A stretch of 7,189 nucleotides of DNA from positions 1-7,189 of the forward strand of contig JAMBLK010000214.1 of the NCBI GenBank assembly GCA_023336855.1. The letters are read 5' to 3'. This DNA comes from Actinomycetes bacterium. GTDB taxonomy: Bacteria > Actinomycetota > Acidimicrobiia > Spongiisociales > UBA5794. Made by a program: the position numbers and the translations under genes. Numbering within the stretch: the stretch's first letter is position 1; each line of letters begins with the position of its first letter. Shown in pieces: positions 1 through 5,736 of this stretch. Under the pieces are notes generated by a model. That model saw only the letters and a list, made by a program, of their open reading frames with translations, searched no databases and was not told the origin of the DNA.

Positions 1-113
1 ACTTCTCCTCATGGCGCGCGATATCCGAACGGGTCGCACCCTCATCACGTCGTCTAATCCATCGCATTGTGATGTATCGGGTTCAGGGCCGTGAATCTTG
101 AGGAGAAAGGCTG
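1..113. other. Left-edge stretch without a firm gene
   Basis: No gene can be supported here with confidence. All three plus-strand frames meet a stop within about 100 bases (TAA at 55-57, TGA at 92-94, TGA at 99-101), so at most the last few dozen codons of a plus-strand gene could lie here. On the minus strand, an ATG at 65-67 opens 22 codons that run off the left edge without a stop. The peptide includes TRSDIARHEEK, which vaguely recalls the first part of a helix-turn-helix, but there is no Shine-Dalgarno sequence and the frame is too short to judge. A purine-rich AGGAGAAAGG at 101-110 resembles a ribosome binding site on the plus strand but leads into no plausible gene. Confidence 0.3.
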
Positions 114-239
114 TTTCGGTTGTCGGTTGTCTGTTGTCGGTATCCGGTATCCGGTATCCGGTACGAGATCCCGACTACCGACTCACGGCTAGAAACTGTC
201 TCGGTCTTGCTGGTAGCTGGTAGCTGGCAGCTGGTAGCT
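114..239. repeat. Degenerate phase-locked heptanucleotide tandem repeat
   Basis: Cut into 7-mers from position 114, the stretch gives 18 consecutive units. Block A (114-141) is TTTCGGT, TGTCGGT, TGTCTGT, TGTCGGT. Block B (142-162) is three identical ATCCGGT units. A degenerate middle (163-211) includes CCCGACT and ACCGACT. Block C (212-239) is GGTAGCT twice, GGCAGCT, then GGTAGCT. Blocks A and C start 91 bp (13 x 7) apart at 121 and 212, so the phase is kept through the degenerate middle. Seventeen of 18 units end in T, the exception being 198-204. The array ends 5 bp before the ComB stop codon, in the intergenic 3' side of that gene. A period of 7 is incompatible with simple codon repetition, so it is probably non-coding. 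It resembles in general terms the short tandemly repeated repetitive sequences of cyanobacteria, but I do not recognise a named family. Confidence 0.8.
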
Positions 240-244
240 CGTCT

Positions 245-937
245 TCACACCTCTTCTCGCCGCAGGGCTACCAAGCCGCCTTCGAGCTTCGCTCTCATAG
301 CGAAGTCGAATCGGTCGACTTCGAGGCATCGGTCCAGGTCCTCCGGGTCGATCCACGGCGTGGTCGTGAGGCGATCGGCGCCTGTGCCGGATCGGATTCT
401 GTCGAGACGCCCGGGGTCGTCGGGCATTCCGAGGATGCGGCTCTCGATGAGACCGGCGGTCTCTTCGTCTTCATCCGCGACGGTGGTTCCGCTGAGGCCT
501 GAGGCGACGATCACGACCTCTGTTCGGCTGCGAACGGCTGAGGCGGTCGCTCCGGCGACCACCAGGCTCGCGGCATAGAGGGGGTCGGCGCCGGATCTGA
601 GGGCACTGACAACGCTGCGGGTTCCTGCCGACGTTCGCATGACGACGACGCGGCCTCTCGGATCGTCGTAGCGCTCGACTTCGATCGGCGAGTTGCCCAG
701 GTCGAAGTCGTCCGGCCTGCGGCCCTCTTCCTCTCCGCACAGGATCGAGTCGGGAGTGGAGAGTGACCGAACCCGAGCTTCAGCGAGGGTCTCGGCGAGC
801 ACGATGCGGTCCACACCGCGCCCAAGCAGAAACGCCGCTGTTGTGAAGGCACGGAACGTATCGATCACGATCGTCGGTCCGGAGACGCCATGCGTACCGG
901 TGAGGAGGGAGCGTCGGGTGATCTTGGGAGCGGCCAC
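245..937 (-). CDS. comB: 2-phosphosulfolactate phosphatase (ComB) family protein
   Basis: 230 residues, near the usual family length of about 230-250. The family type enzyme removes phosphate from 2-phosphosulfolactate to give sulfolactate in coenzyme M biosynthesis (EC 3.1.3.71), using Mg2+ in the cytosol. ComB-type motifs are visible in order: VIDTFRAFTTA (24-34), CGEEEGRRPDDFDLGNSP (67-84), RTSAGTRSV (101-109), the ASLVVAGATASAV segment (123-135), VASG (144-147) and ADEDEETAG (154-162), with a DLDRCLEVDRFDFAMR tail (200-215). The start is a GTG at 935-937 and is the first possible one after an in-frame stop at 962-964. No Shine-Dalgarno sequence precedes it, but a TAGCAT -10-like hexamer lies 8 nt upstream, which suggests a leaderless transcript. 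No other coenzyme M gene is in view, and many bacterial ComB homologues have no proven substrate, so the family call is firm while the reaction is not. It is divergent from the dehalogenase gene. Confidence 0.85.
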   Translation of the reverse strand: MAAPKITRRSLLTGTHGVSGPTIVIDTFRAFTTAAFLLGRGVDRIVLAETLAEARVRSLSTPDSILCGEEEGRRPDDFDLGNSPIEVERYDDPRGRVVVMRTSAGTRSVVSALRSGADPLYAASLVVAGATASAVRSRTEVVIVASGLSGTTVADEDEETAGLIESRILGMPDDPGRLDRIRSGTGADRLTTTPWIDPEDLDRCLEVDRFDFAMRAKLEGGLVALRREEV

Positions 938-993
938 GAACGTCGATGCTACCGCCGTCCTTCACCGCCTACCCTCGGCGCTGGAGGAGGCTC
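938..993. promoter_or_regulatory. Divergent promoter region between comB and dehalogenase
   Basis: The 56-bp spacer must serve both divergent genes unless transcription reads in from outside. Toward comB, a minus-strand TAGCAT (946-951) fits the actinobacterial TAnnnT -10 pattern, with 8 nt between it and the GTG start. Toward the dehalogenase, a plus-strand TACCCT (970-975) fits the same pattern, upstream of the ribosome binding site at 983-990. No convincing -35 element is seen for either. ACCGCC occurs twice as a direct repeat (951-956 and 964-969), which may be chance in GC-rich DNA. The -10 calls are by eye and weak, but the location of a divergent control region is likely. Confidence 0.4.
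983..990 (+). promoter_or_regulatory. Ribosome binding site of the dehalogenase gene
   Basis: GGAGGAGG ends 3 nt before the ATG at 994, and its first GGAGG (983-987) leaves 6 nt. This strong Shine-Dalgarno match decides the start in favour of 994 over the in-frame ATG at 946, which has no such site and would add 16 unconserved residues. Confidence 0.8.
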
Positions 994-1842
994 ATGGAGA
1001 AACAACGCATCGAAGTCCTCGGGTCGGAGATGGCCTATGTAGACGTGGGGGAGGGCGACCCGATCGTCCTCCTTCACGGGAATCCGACATCGTCGTATCT
1101 ATGGAGAAACGTGATCCCTCATGTCTCCGGTCTGGGACGTTGCATCGCTCCCGACCTGATCGGCATGGGCGACTCAGACAAGGTTCCCGGACTCGACTAT
1201 CGCTTCGTCGATCACCGGCGCTATCTCGATGCCTTCCTCGAAGGGGTCGGCGTCGAGAATGCGGTCACATTGGTCGTCCACGACTGGGGCGCGGCCCTCG
1301 GATTCGATTGGGCGAACCGTCACCGCGGCTCAGTAGCCGGCATCGCCTACATGGAGGCGATCGTACGCCCCGTCACGTGGGACGACTGGCCTGAGGCTTC
1401 CCGACCGATCTTCGAGGCAATGCGGTCGGGCGCAGGTGATGAGATTGTGCTCGAGAAGAACGTCTTCGTGGAACGGATCCTTCCCTCATCGGTTATTCGA
1501 CAACTGAGCGATGATGAGATGGATGAGTACCGTCGGCCGTACCGGAATCCAGGCGAGGATCGCAGGCCGACACTGACATGGCCCAGGGAGATCCCGATCG
1601 ATGGAGCGCCGGAGGACGTTGCCGACATCGTTGACGATTACGGCCGGTGGCTCTCCACGAGCGATATCTCGAAGCTCTTCATCGATGCGGATCCCGGGGC
1701 AATCCTCGTGGGTCCGCAACGCGAGTTCTGCCGGAACTGGCCGAACCAGACCGAGGTGAGGGTCGCAGGATCCCACTTCATCCAAGAGGATTCACCCGAA
1801 GAGATCGGTACGGCGCTGAGTCGATGGATCGAGAGTCGCTGA
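994..1842 (+). CDS. dhaA: Haloalkane dehalogenase (HLD-II type alpha/beta-hydrolase)
   Basis: 282 residues, against about 290-300 for the DhaA, LinB and DbjA type enzymes. The family cleaves carbon-halogen bonds of haloalkanes by hydrolysis, giving an alcohol and halide through a covalent aspartyl-ester intermediate (EC 3.8.1.5), in the cytoplasm. The complete catalytic set is visible: halide-binding Asn30 in LLHGNPTSSYLWRN, nucleophile Asp97 with halide-binding Trp98 in VVHDWGAALGF, acid Glu121 in YMEAIVRP, and base His261 in SHFIQEDSPEEIG. The Asp-Glu-His plus Asn-Trp combination is that of subfamily II. The helical cap lies roughly at 123-210. The close match to DhaA in the first half and to LinB/DbjA near KLFIDADPGAIL (227-238) makes the family call strong, while the substrate range cannot be read. 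The start at 994 is set by the GGAGGAGG site. The N-terminus is about 9-11 residues shorter than DhaA of Rhodococcus. The next gene follows at 37 bp on the same strand. Confidence 0.95.
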   Translation: MEKQRIEVLGSEMAYVDVGEGDPIVLLHGNPTSSYLWRNVIPHVSGLGRCIAPDLIGMGDSDKVPGLDYRFVDHRRYLDAFLEGVGVENAVTLVVHDWGAALGFDWANRHRGSVAGIAYMEAIVRPVTWDDWPEASRPIFEAMRSGAGDEIVLEKNVFVERILPSSVIRQLSDDEMDEYRRPYRNPGEDRRPTLTWPREIPIDGAPEDVADIVDDYGRWLSTSDISKLFIDADPGAILVGPQREFCRNWPNQTEVRVAGSHFIQEDSPEEIGTALSRWIESR

Positions 1843-1867
1843 CGCCTCTATCGTTCGAGCGTCACAC

Positions 1868-1873
1868 GGAGGG
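1868..1873 (+). promoter_or_regulatory. Ribosome binding site that fixes a TTG start
   Basis: GGAGGG lies 6 nt before TTG at 1880-1882, an ideal spacing. The next in-frame ATG at 1892 would be 18 nt away, too far. The site therefore favours TTG initiation for the membrane protein that follows. Confidence 0.7.
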
Positions 1874-1879
1874 AAGTCC

Positions 1880-2455
1880 TTGATTCGCAATATGATCCGC
1901 GCGGCTGCACTCGATCCCGAGTTCTACAACCGCGCGGAGAGCTCCCCCGGGATGACATGGCAAGCCTTCGTTGTGGTCGTTGTTGCTAACGCCCTGGCAG
2001 CGGTCGGTTCGTGGGTGGGCTACGAGAACACGCAGGACATGTTCGGTACGGATGTCTGGAACTCGATGCGTGGATGGCTGGGGATCGGCGACTTCCCCAT
2101 GCCGAGCAAGGGCGGCGTCTTCGTCATGGTCGGCGTCGGAGTCCTCCTGGCGATCATCGGCTGGATCGTGTGGGCCATCACCACGTCTGTGGTTGGAAAG
2201 AAGGTCTTCAAGGGCACGACCAACGTGGGAGAGATGCTTCGCGTGCTCGGTTTCGCTCAGGCGCCGAGGGTCATTGGAGTGATCCCGTTCCTTGGACCGG
2301 TCGCTGCTGTGTGGGTGCTCGCGGCATCCGTTGTCGCGATTCGTGAGGGTCTCGACTTCTCCACCGGACGGGCGATCGGAACGGCGATCGGAGGGTGGCT
2401 GATCTGGATCCTGGCCCAGCAATCAGTCTCGATCCTCATCGCCACCATCTTCTAA
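1880..2455 (+). CDS. YIP1-family-like four-helix membrane protein
   Basis: 191 residues starting at TTG, chosen because GGAGGG sits 6 nt upstream. Four hydrophobic segments are visible: about 29-47, 79-105, 131-154 and 165-191, the last ending at the C-terminus. The N-terminal part begins with a short amphipathic MIRNMIRAAALDPEFYNRAE stretch. The layout, with a GEMLRVLGFAQAPRVIG motif (117-133) before the third helix and FLGPVAAVWVLAASVVAIREGL after it, is that of bacterial YIP1/Yip1-domain proteins (PF04893-like). These are integral membrane proteins with no established bacterial function. It follows the dehalogenase by 37 bp with no obvious terminator, so co-transcription is likely. A functional tie to dehalogenation is not shown. 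Its 3' end converges with the minus-strand operon. Confidence 0.75.
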   Translation: MIRNMIRAAALDPEFYNRAESSPGMTWQAFVVVVVANALAAVGSWVGYENTQDMFGTDVWNSMRGWLGIGDFPMPSKGGVFVMVGVGVLLAIIGWIVWAITTSVVGKKVFKGTTNVGEMLRVLGFAQAPRVIGVIPFLGPVAAVWVLAASVVAIREGLDFSTGRAIGTAIGGWLIWILAQQSVSILIATIF

Positions 2456-2460
2456 CCCCA

Positions 2461-2491
2461 CGCATATCCAGGGTTGCAATCCCCGTATGCG
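2461..2491. terminator. Imperfect hairpin in convergent spacer, possible bidirectional terminator
   Basis: CGCATA (2461-2466) pairs with TATGCG (2486-2491), and GGG (2471-2473) can pair with CCC (2481-2483) around a 7-nt loop, with an asymmetric internal loop between the two stems. It sits between the TAA of the YIP1-like gene (ends 2455) and the stop of the minus-strand membrane protein (2534), where a terminator serving both strands would be expected. There is no T-tract on either side, so intrinsic termination is uncertain, although U-less hairpins have been proposed for Actinobacteria. Confidence 0.35.
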
Positions 2492-2533
2492 GCGCTGTCA
2501 GCCCACAGAAGGGGAGACGTCGGCGCTTGCGGG

Positions 2534-3646
2534 TCAGGCCTGGACGGTCTCGCCGCGGCGTTCGACCTGCCAATCGTGTCGCCAGCTGCGGTTGACTCTC
2601 CAGAAGATCCACGATCCGAGCCCGATCAGGATCGGCGGTAGGAACGACAGCGCTCGGTAGAGCAGCACCCCGGCCGAGATGAGATCTGCATCGGCCCCGG
2701 TACCCCACCCGAGCGAGACCAGTCCGATGAAGCCGAGATCAACCAGTCCGAGACCCCCGGGACTCACGGGGATCACGACGAGCAGACGCCCGAGAGAGAA
2801 CGCGAGCAGAAGCCACGGCAACGAGACGTCGTCGCTGGAGACGCCCACGGCTCGCAGCGATACAACGAACAACGCTGCCATCGAGGCATGATTCGCGATG
2901 GTCGCGACGGTCACCCACTTCCACCGGTACCGGGCAACATGGCGGACGCTGTCCCGGAACTTGAGAGTCGCGGCGGCTACGTCGACAGGGTCGCGTTTGA
3001 TCTTCTTGAGACCCCAGTTGACGATCTTGTCAAGCCGATTTCCGACGGCGACTGCAGCCGACTGCGAGCGCAGGACGACCGAGATGAGCCAGACCGCTCC
3101 GACAACGACAACGATACCTCCCAACGAGACAAGCCACATCCACCAGATCGCTTCGCCCGTAACGGCGATCGCAGCAACAGACAGCACTGGAAGAGCGAGT
3201 CGTGCAAGTTGATCCCATACCCCTGCGGTGAGCAAGGCAGCCGTGACCGGTTCAGGAGCGAAACCCCATGAGAGGAACTGTGAGTAGGTGACCGGCAGGG
3301 CGATGGCGCCGCCCGCGGGGAGCGAGTTATTGATCGCGGTAGCGGTTGTCTGCACGACGAACCCTTCGCGAAAACGCAGTCCGGGCAGCGTTGACATGAA
3401 GACGAATACATAGGCGACGAGGAACCACCCGGCGAAGATCGCCAGGAGCAACCACTTGATCGGGTCGATATCCCCGATGTGATCGGCGACGGCCTGATAG
3501 TCGGCGAGTTTCGGGAGTACGAAACCGAAGACGAGGACGAGCACAAGGACCGTGACCGCACCCCGGAGTAGCCGTTTCCACAGCGGTTGCTCGGCTATCT
3601 GCGGAATGGCAGATTCGTCGGGCACTGCCCCATTGGTCTCGGTCAT
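2534..3646 (-). CDS. UPF0104 / LPG-synthase-like transmembrane protein
   Basis: 370 residues, polytopic. Hydrophobic segments are at about 28-46, 64-86, 134-160, 166-192, 244-265, 277-296 and 322-348, with further moderately hydrophobic stretches near 98-123 and 298-315. The family signature (PF03706, the membrane part of lysylphosphatidylglycerol synthases and of YbhN-like proteins) is seen in NNSLPAGGAIALPVTYSQFL (106-125) and VIPVSPGGLGLVDLGFIGLV (291-310). No C-terminal aminoacyl-transferase domain follows, so it is not a complete MprF. Stand-alone members are of uncertain function and are often thought to handle polar lipids or lipid-linked intermediates. The ATG at 3644-3646 is the first Met after the SDR stop, 22 nt downstream of it. 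It has no clear Shine-Dalgarno sequence, so translation may depend on the upstream gene. The frame stays open further upstream within the SDR gene, but that part is a shadow. It is the last gene of the operon. Confidence 0.85.
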   Translation of the reverse strand: MTETNGAVPDESAIPQIAEQPLWKRLLRGAVTVLVLVLVFGFVLPKLADYQAVADHIGDIDPIKWLLLAIFAGWFLVAYVFVFMSTLPGLRFREGFVVQTTATAINNSLPAGGAIALPVTYSQFLSWGFAPEPVTAALLTAGVWDQLARLALPVLSVAAIAVTGEAIWWMWLVSLGGIVVVVGAVWLISVVLRSQSAAVAVGNRLDKIVNWGLKKIKRDPVDVAAATLKFRDSVRHVARYRWKWVTVATIANHASMAALFVVSLRAVGVSSDDVSLPWLLLAFSLGRLLVVIPVSPGGLGLVDLGFIGLVSLGWGTGADADLISAGVLLYRALSFLPPILIGLGSWIFWRVNRSWRHDWQVERRGETVQA

Positions 3647-3668
3647 GTGGCGGGAGAGTACCGCCCGA

Positions 3669-4526
3669 TCAGTGGGGGTGGCATCCGGTGTCGGCAGCAC
3701 TCCGCTCCCAGAGTCTGACCGCCGCATCGCTATCGAGTCCCGCAGCGCTTGGCTCGACGAGTTGCTCGTCGGAGAAGTAGCCACCCGAGTATTGCTCGAT
3801 GCCGGACTCGGTTGCCAGGTAGATGGACGTGGCCGCACCCTCTTCCGGCGTGCGCATCCATCGGGAGCCGGCTTTCCACAGGAGTGACCCGAGCCTGCTG
3901 TCGCCATCCTGAGCGATGCGCGTTGCGACAACTCCGGGGTGCACCGCGAAGGTGCTGCCGTCCGTAGAATCGAGACGTCTCGCCAACTCCCGGGTGAAGA
4001 GAATGTTGGCCAGCTTGGATCGGGCGTACGCCTGTGTTCCGCGATAGCGACCGCCCGACTCCAGTTCGTTGAATCCGGGGTCATGTTTCGTGTTGCGGTG
4101 CATCTCTGAGGCGACGTTGACGATGCGCCGGGGGAAGGTCGCCGGGTCGGCCACCAGCAGACAAGTGAGTAGGAACGGCCCAAGATGGTTGACGCCCATC
4201 GTCCACTCGTGTCCTTCGGAGGTGATCCGCCGCGAACTTACATAGACGCCGGCATTGTTGATGAGAACGTCGGTACGTCCACGCGCCGCCAGTTCATCGG
4301 CGAACGACCGTATCGAGTTGAACGACGACAGATCCAGAACCATCGGCGTGACCGTTCTGTGCGATTCAGCCTCGATCTGATCAGCAGCCGCTCTGCCCCG
4401 AATGGGGTCTCTCGCCGTCAGCACCACGTTGGCACCCCGGCGGCTGAGTTCGGTAGCGGTCGCGAGGCCGATCCCGGAGTTGCCACCGGTGATCACCACA
4501 GTGCGGTTTTCGATGCTCCACGTCAC
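3669..4526 (-). CDS. Short-chain dehydrogenase/reductase (retinol dehydrogenase-like)
   Basis: 285 residues from a GTG start at 4524-4526. This is a classical-type SDR with a Rossmann fold that oxidises or reduces a hydroxyl/carbonyl group with NAD(P). Motifs: TGGNSGIG (13-20) for the cofactor, LDL with Asp65, NNAG (90-93), Asn113 in VNHLG, Ser140 in VNVAS, and the catalytic Tyr167 and Lys171 in YARSK. Arg39 in TARD after the second strand suggests NADP(H) preference. The pattern HPGVVATRI and the length resemble the RDH11-14/WWOX-like SDRs, which often use lipophilic alcohols or aldehydes. The substrate is unknown. The GTG lies 10 nt after the permease stop and has no clear Shine-Dalgarno sequence, which fits coupled translation. 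An in-frame ATG at 4604 would overlap the permease by 68 bases and add 26 residues unlike the family, so it was not chosen. Confidence 0.9.
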   Translation of the reverse strand: MTWSIENRTVVITGGNSGIGLATATELSRRGANVVLTARDPIRGRAAADQIEAESHRTVTPMVLDLSSFNSIRSFADELAARGRTDVLINNAGVYVSSRRITSEGHEWTMGVNHLGPFLLTCLLVADPATFPRRIVNVASEMHRNTKHDPGFNELESGGRYRGTQAYARSKLANILFTRELARRLDSTDGSTFAVHPGVVATRIAQDGDSRLGSLLWKAGSRWMRTPEEGAATSIYLATESGIEQYSGGYFSDEQLVEPSAAGLDSDAAVRLWERSAADTGCHPH

Positions 4527-4536
4527 GGGCGGAAAG

Positions 4537-5736
4537 CTACAGCGTCCGGAGTGCTTCGGTTGGGCTGACTCGCGCGGCACGCATCGCCGGATAGAGACCG
4601 GCAACTACCCCGATGATGAGCGCGGCGGACAGTCCGCCGACGACGGCCACGGTCGGAATCAGGACGTCCCAGCCTTGTGACCACGCGTATGCGGCCGTGA
4701 CCGCGCTGCCGAGGGCAACGCCGCCGAGTCCGCCGAGGGTCGCGAGGATGAGGGATTCGCCGAGGAACTGGATTGAGATGTGTCCCTTGGTCGCACCGAG
4801 GGCACGCCGGAGTCCGATCTCGCCACGTCGTTCGAGTACAGAGATCACCATCACGTTCGCGATTCCGACACCGCCGACGAGGAGGGCCACAGCGCCGAGG
4901 CCGAGGAGGAGATTGGTGAACGCCTGGTCGGCGGCTTCCTTCGCCTCGAGGGCGTCGGACGGCCTGGTGACCTCGACTTCATCGGGGTTTTCCGGGTTGA
5001 CCGTTGCGGGGAGCACCGACCGAACGGCGTCGATGTCATCCGGATCGCTCCTGACGTAGATCGTGCTCGGAACGCCGTCGTGATCGAGGAATTCCTCGGC
5101 CGTCGAGTAGCTCACGAGAGCGGCGCGATCGAGGTCGGGAGAGAGGTCGAGTGTGTCCATCACGCCCACGACCGAGAACCATTCGTTCCCGAGCCACACG
5201 ACGGTTCCTCCGGCACCATCGGTCACACCGAGGCGTTCAGCCGCCACAGAACCGAGGACAACGACCGGGAGATCGCTCGCGGCTTCGTCGAGGAAGATTC
5301 CGGACGCCATCTGGCCCTGCAGCGTCGCAAGCAGGTTCGCGTCAACGGCCTTGACCGTGATGCCCCCCGTCTGTCCTTCGGGCACGAGGTCCGTCCGGTA
5401 CACGCTTGACTCGACCTCACTGATCGAAGCGACCTGTTCGACGGGCCCGACTCGCGAAACCATCGCAGTCGAATCCTCGGGGAGTTCACCGGTGCCGATA
5501 CCGATCCCGGACCCGGCCTCGATACGCAGCATGTTCGTCCCTAGTTGGTCGAGTTGTGCGAGAAGATCGGACTTCGAGGATTCGGACAAGCCGAGGACAC
5601 CGACCATGGCGGCGATGCCGATGACGATACCGAGTCCAGAGAGGATCGAGCGCAGTCGACGGGTTCTGAGGCCGATGAGGGAAGCCCTCATCATGTCGGC
5701 GGGTGCGAGGCGAGATGGCTCGAGGGAGACGTTCAT
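4537..5736 (-). CDS. MacB/FtsX-type ABC transporter permease
   Basis: 399 residues. This is the membrane subunit of a type VII ABC system that works with the ATPase encoded just upstream. TM1 is at about 31-50, followed by a MacB-type extracytoplasmic domain at about 52-272, TM2 at 274-297, TM3 at 326-351 and TM4 at 360-383. Conserved features are RSILSGLGIVIGIAAMV at the start of TM1, the coupling segment VLERRGEIGLRRALGATKG (300-318), and the C-terminal AGLYPAMRAARVSPTEALR (379-397). Unlike Escherichia coli MacB, the ATPase is a separate chain, as is common in Gram-positive bacteria. Such proteins couple cytoplasmic ATP hydrolysis to movements outside the membrane and often export peptides, antibiotics or lipoproteins. 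The ATG (5734-5736) overlaps the ATPase stop as ATGA, with GGGAGG at 5743-5748, 6 nt upstream. The substrate is not readable from sequence. Confidence 0.92.
   Translation of the reverse strand: MNVSLEPSRLAPADMMRASLIGLRTRRLRSILSGLGIVIGIAAMVGVLGLSESSKSDLLAQLDQLGTNMLRIEAGSGIGIGTGELPEDSTAMVSRVGPVEQVASISEVESSVYRTDLVPEGQTGGITVKAVDANLLATLQGQMASGIFLDEAASDLPVVVLGSVAAERLGVTDGAGGTVVWLGNEWFSVVGVMDTLDLSPDLDRAALVSYSTAEEFLDHDGVPSTIYVRSDPDDIDAVRSVLPATVNPENPDEVEVTRPSDALEAKEAADQAFTNLLLGLGAVALLVGGVGIANVMVISVLERRGEIGLRRALGATKGHISIQFLGESLILATLGGLGGVALGSAVTAAYAWSQGWDVLIPTVAVVGGLSAALIIGVVAGLYPAMRAARVSPTEALRTL

Noticed and set aside
164..203. Inverted repeat CGAGA / TCTCG in the middle of the heptad array
   Set aside because: Five paired bases across a 30-nt loop is not a credible structure.
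114..239. CRISPR array or iteron-type origin
   Set aside because: Units of 7 bp without spacers do not fit CRISPR, and no replication gene or DnaA-box cluster is nearby.
120..578. Plus-strand ORF of 152 codons starting in the heptad array
   Set aside because: Its first part is translated repeat and the rest is antisense to the well-supported ComB gene. The composition is Ser/Arg-rich, typical of a shadow frame in GC-rich DNA.
946..993. Upstream ATG extension of the dehalogenase by 16 residues
   Set aside because: No ribosome binding site precedes it, the extra residues are unlike the family, and GGAGGAGG points to 994.
1862..2422. Long minus-strand ORF over the YIP1-like gene
   Set aside because: Rich in Arg, Asp, His and Pro with no recognisable domain. 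The plus-strand frame has clear membrane helices and a good start site.
3647..4183. N-terminal extension of the UPF0104 protein to 549 residues
   Set aside because: The added 179 codons overlap the SDR gene in another frame and carry no domain. The SDR frame has all its catalytic motifs.
4604..4604. ATG start for the SDR at 4604
   Set aside because: It would overlap the permease by 68 bases and add 26 residues lacking SDR character. The GTG at 4526 begins 12 residues before the glycine-rich motif, as expected.
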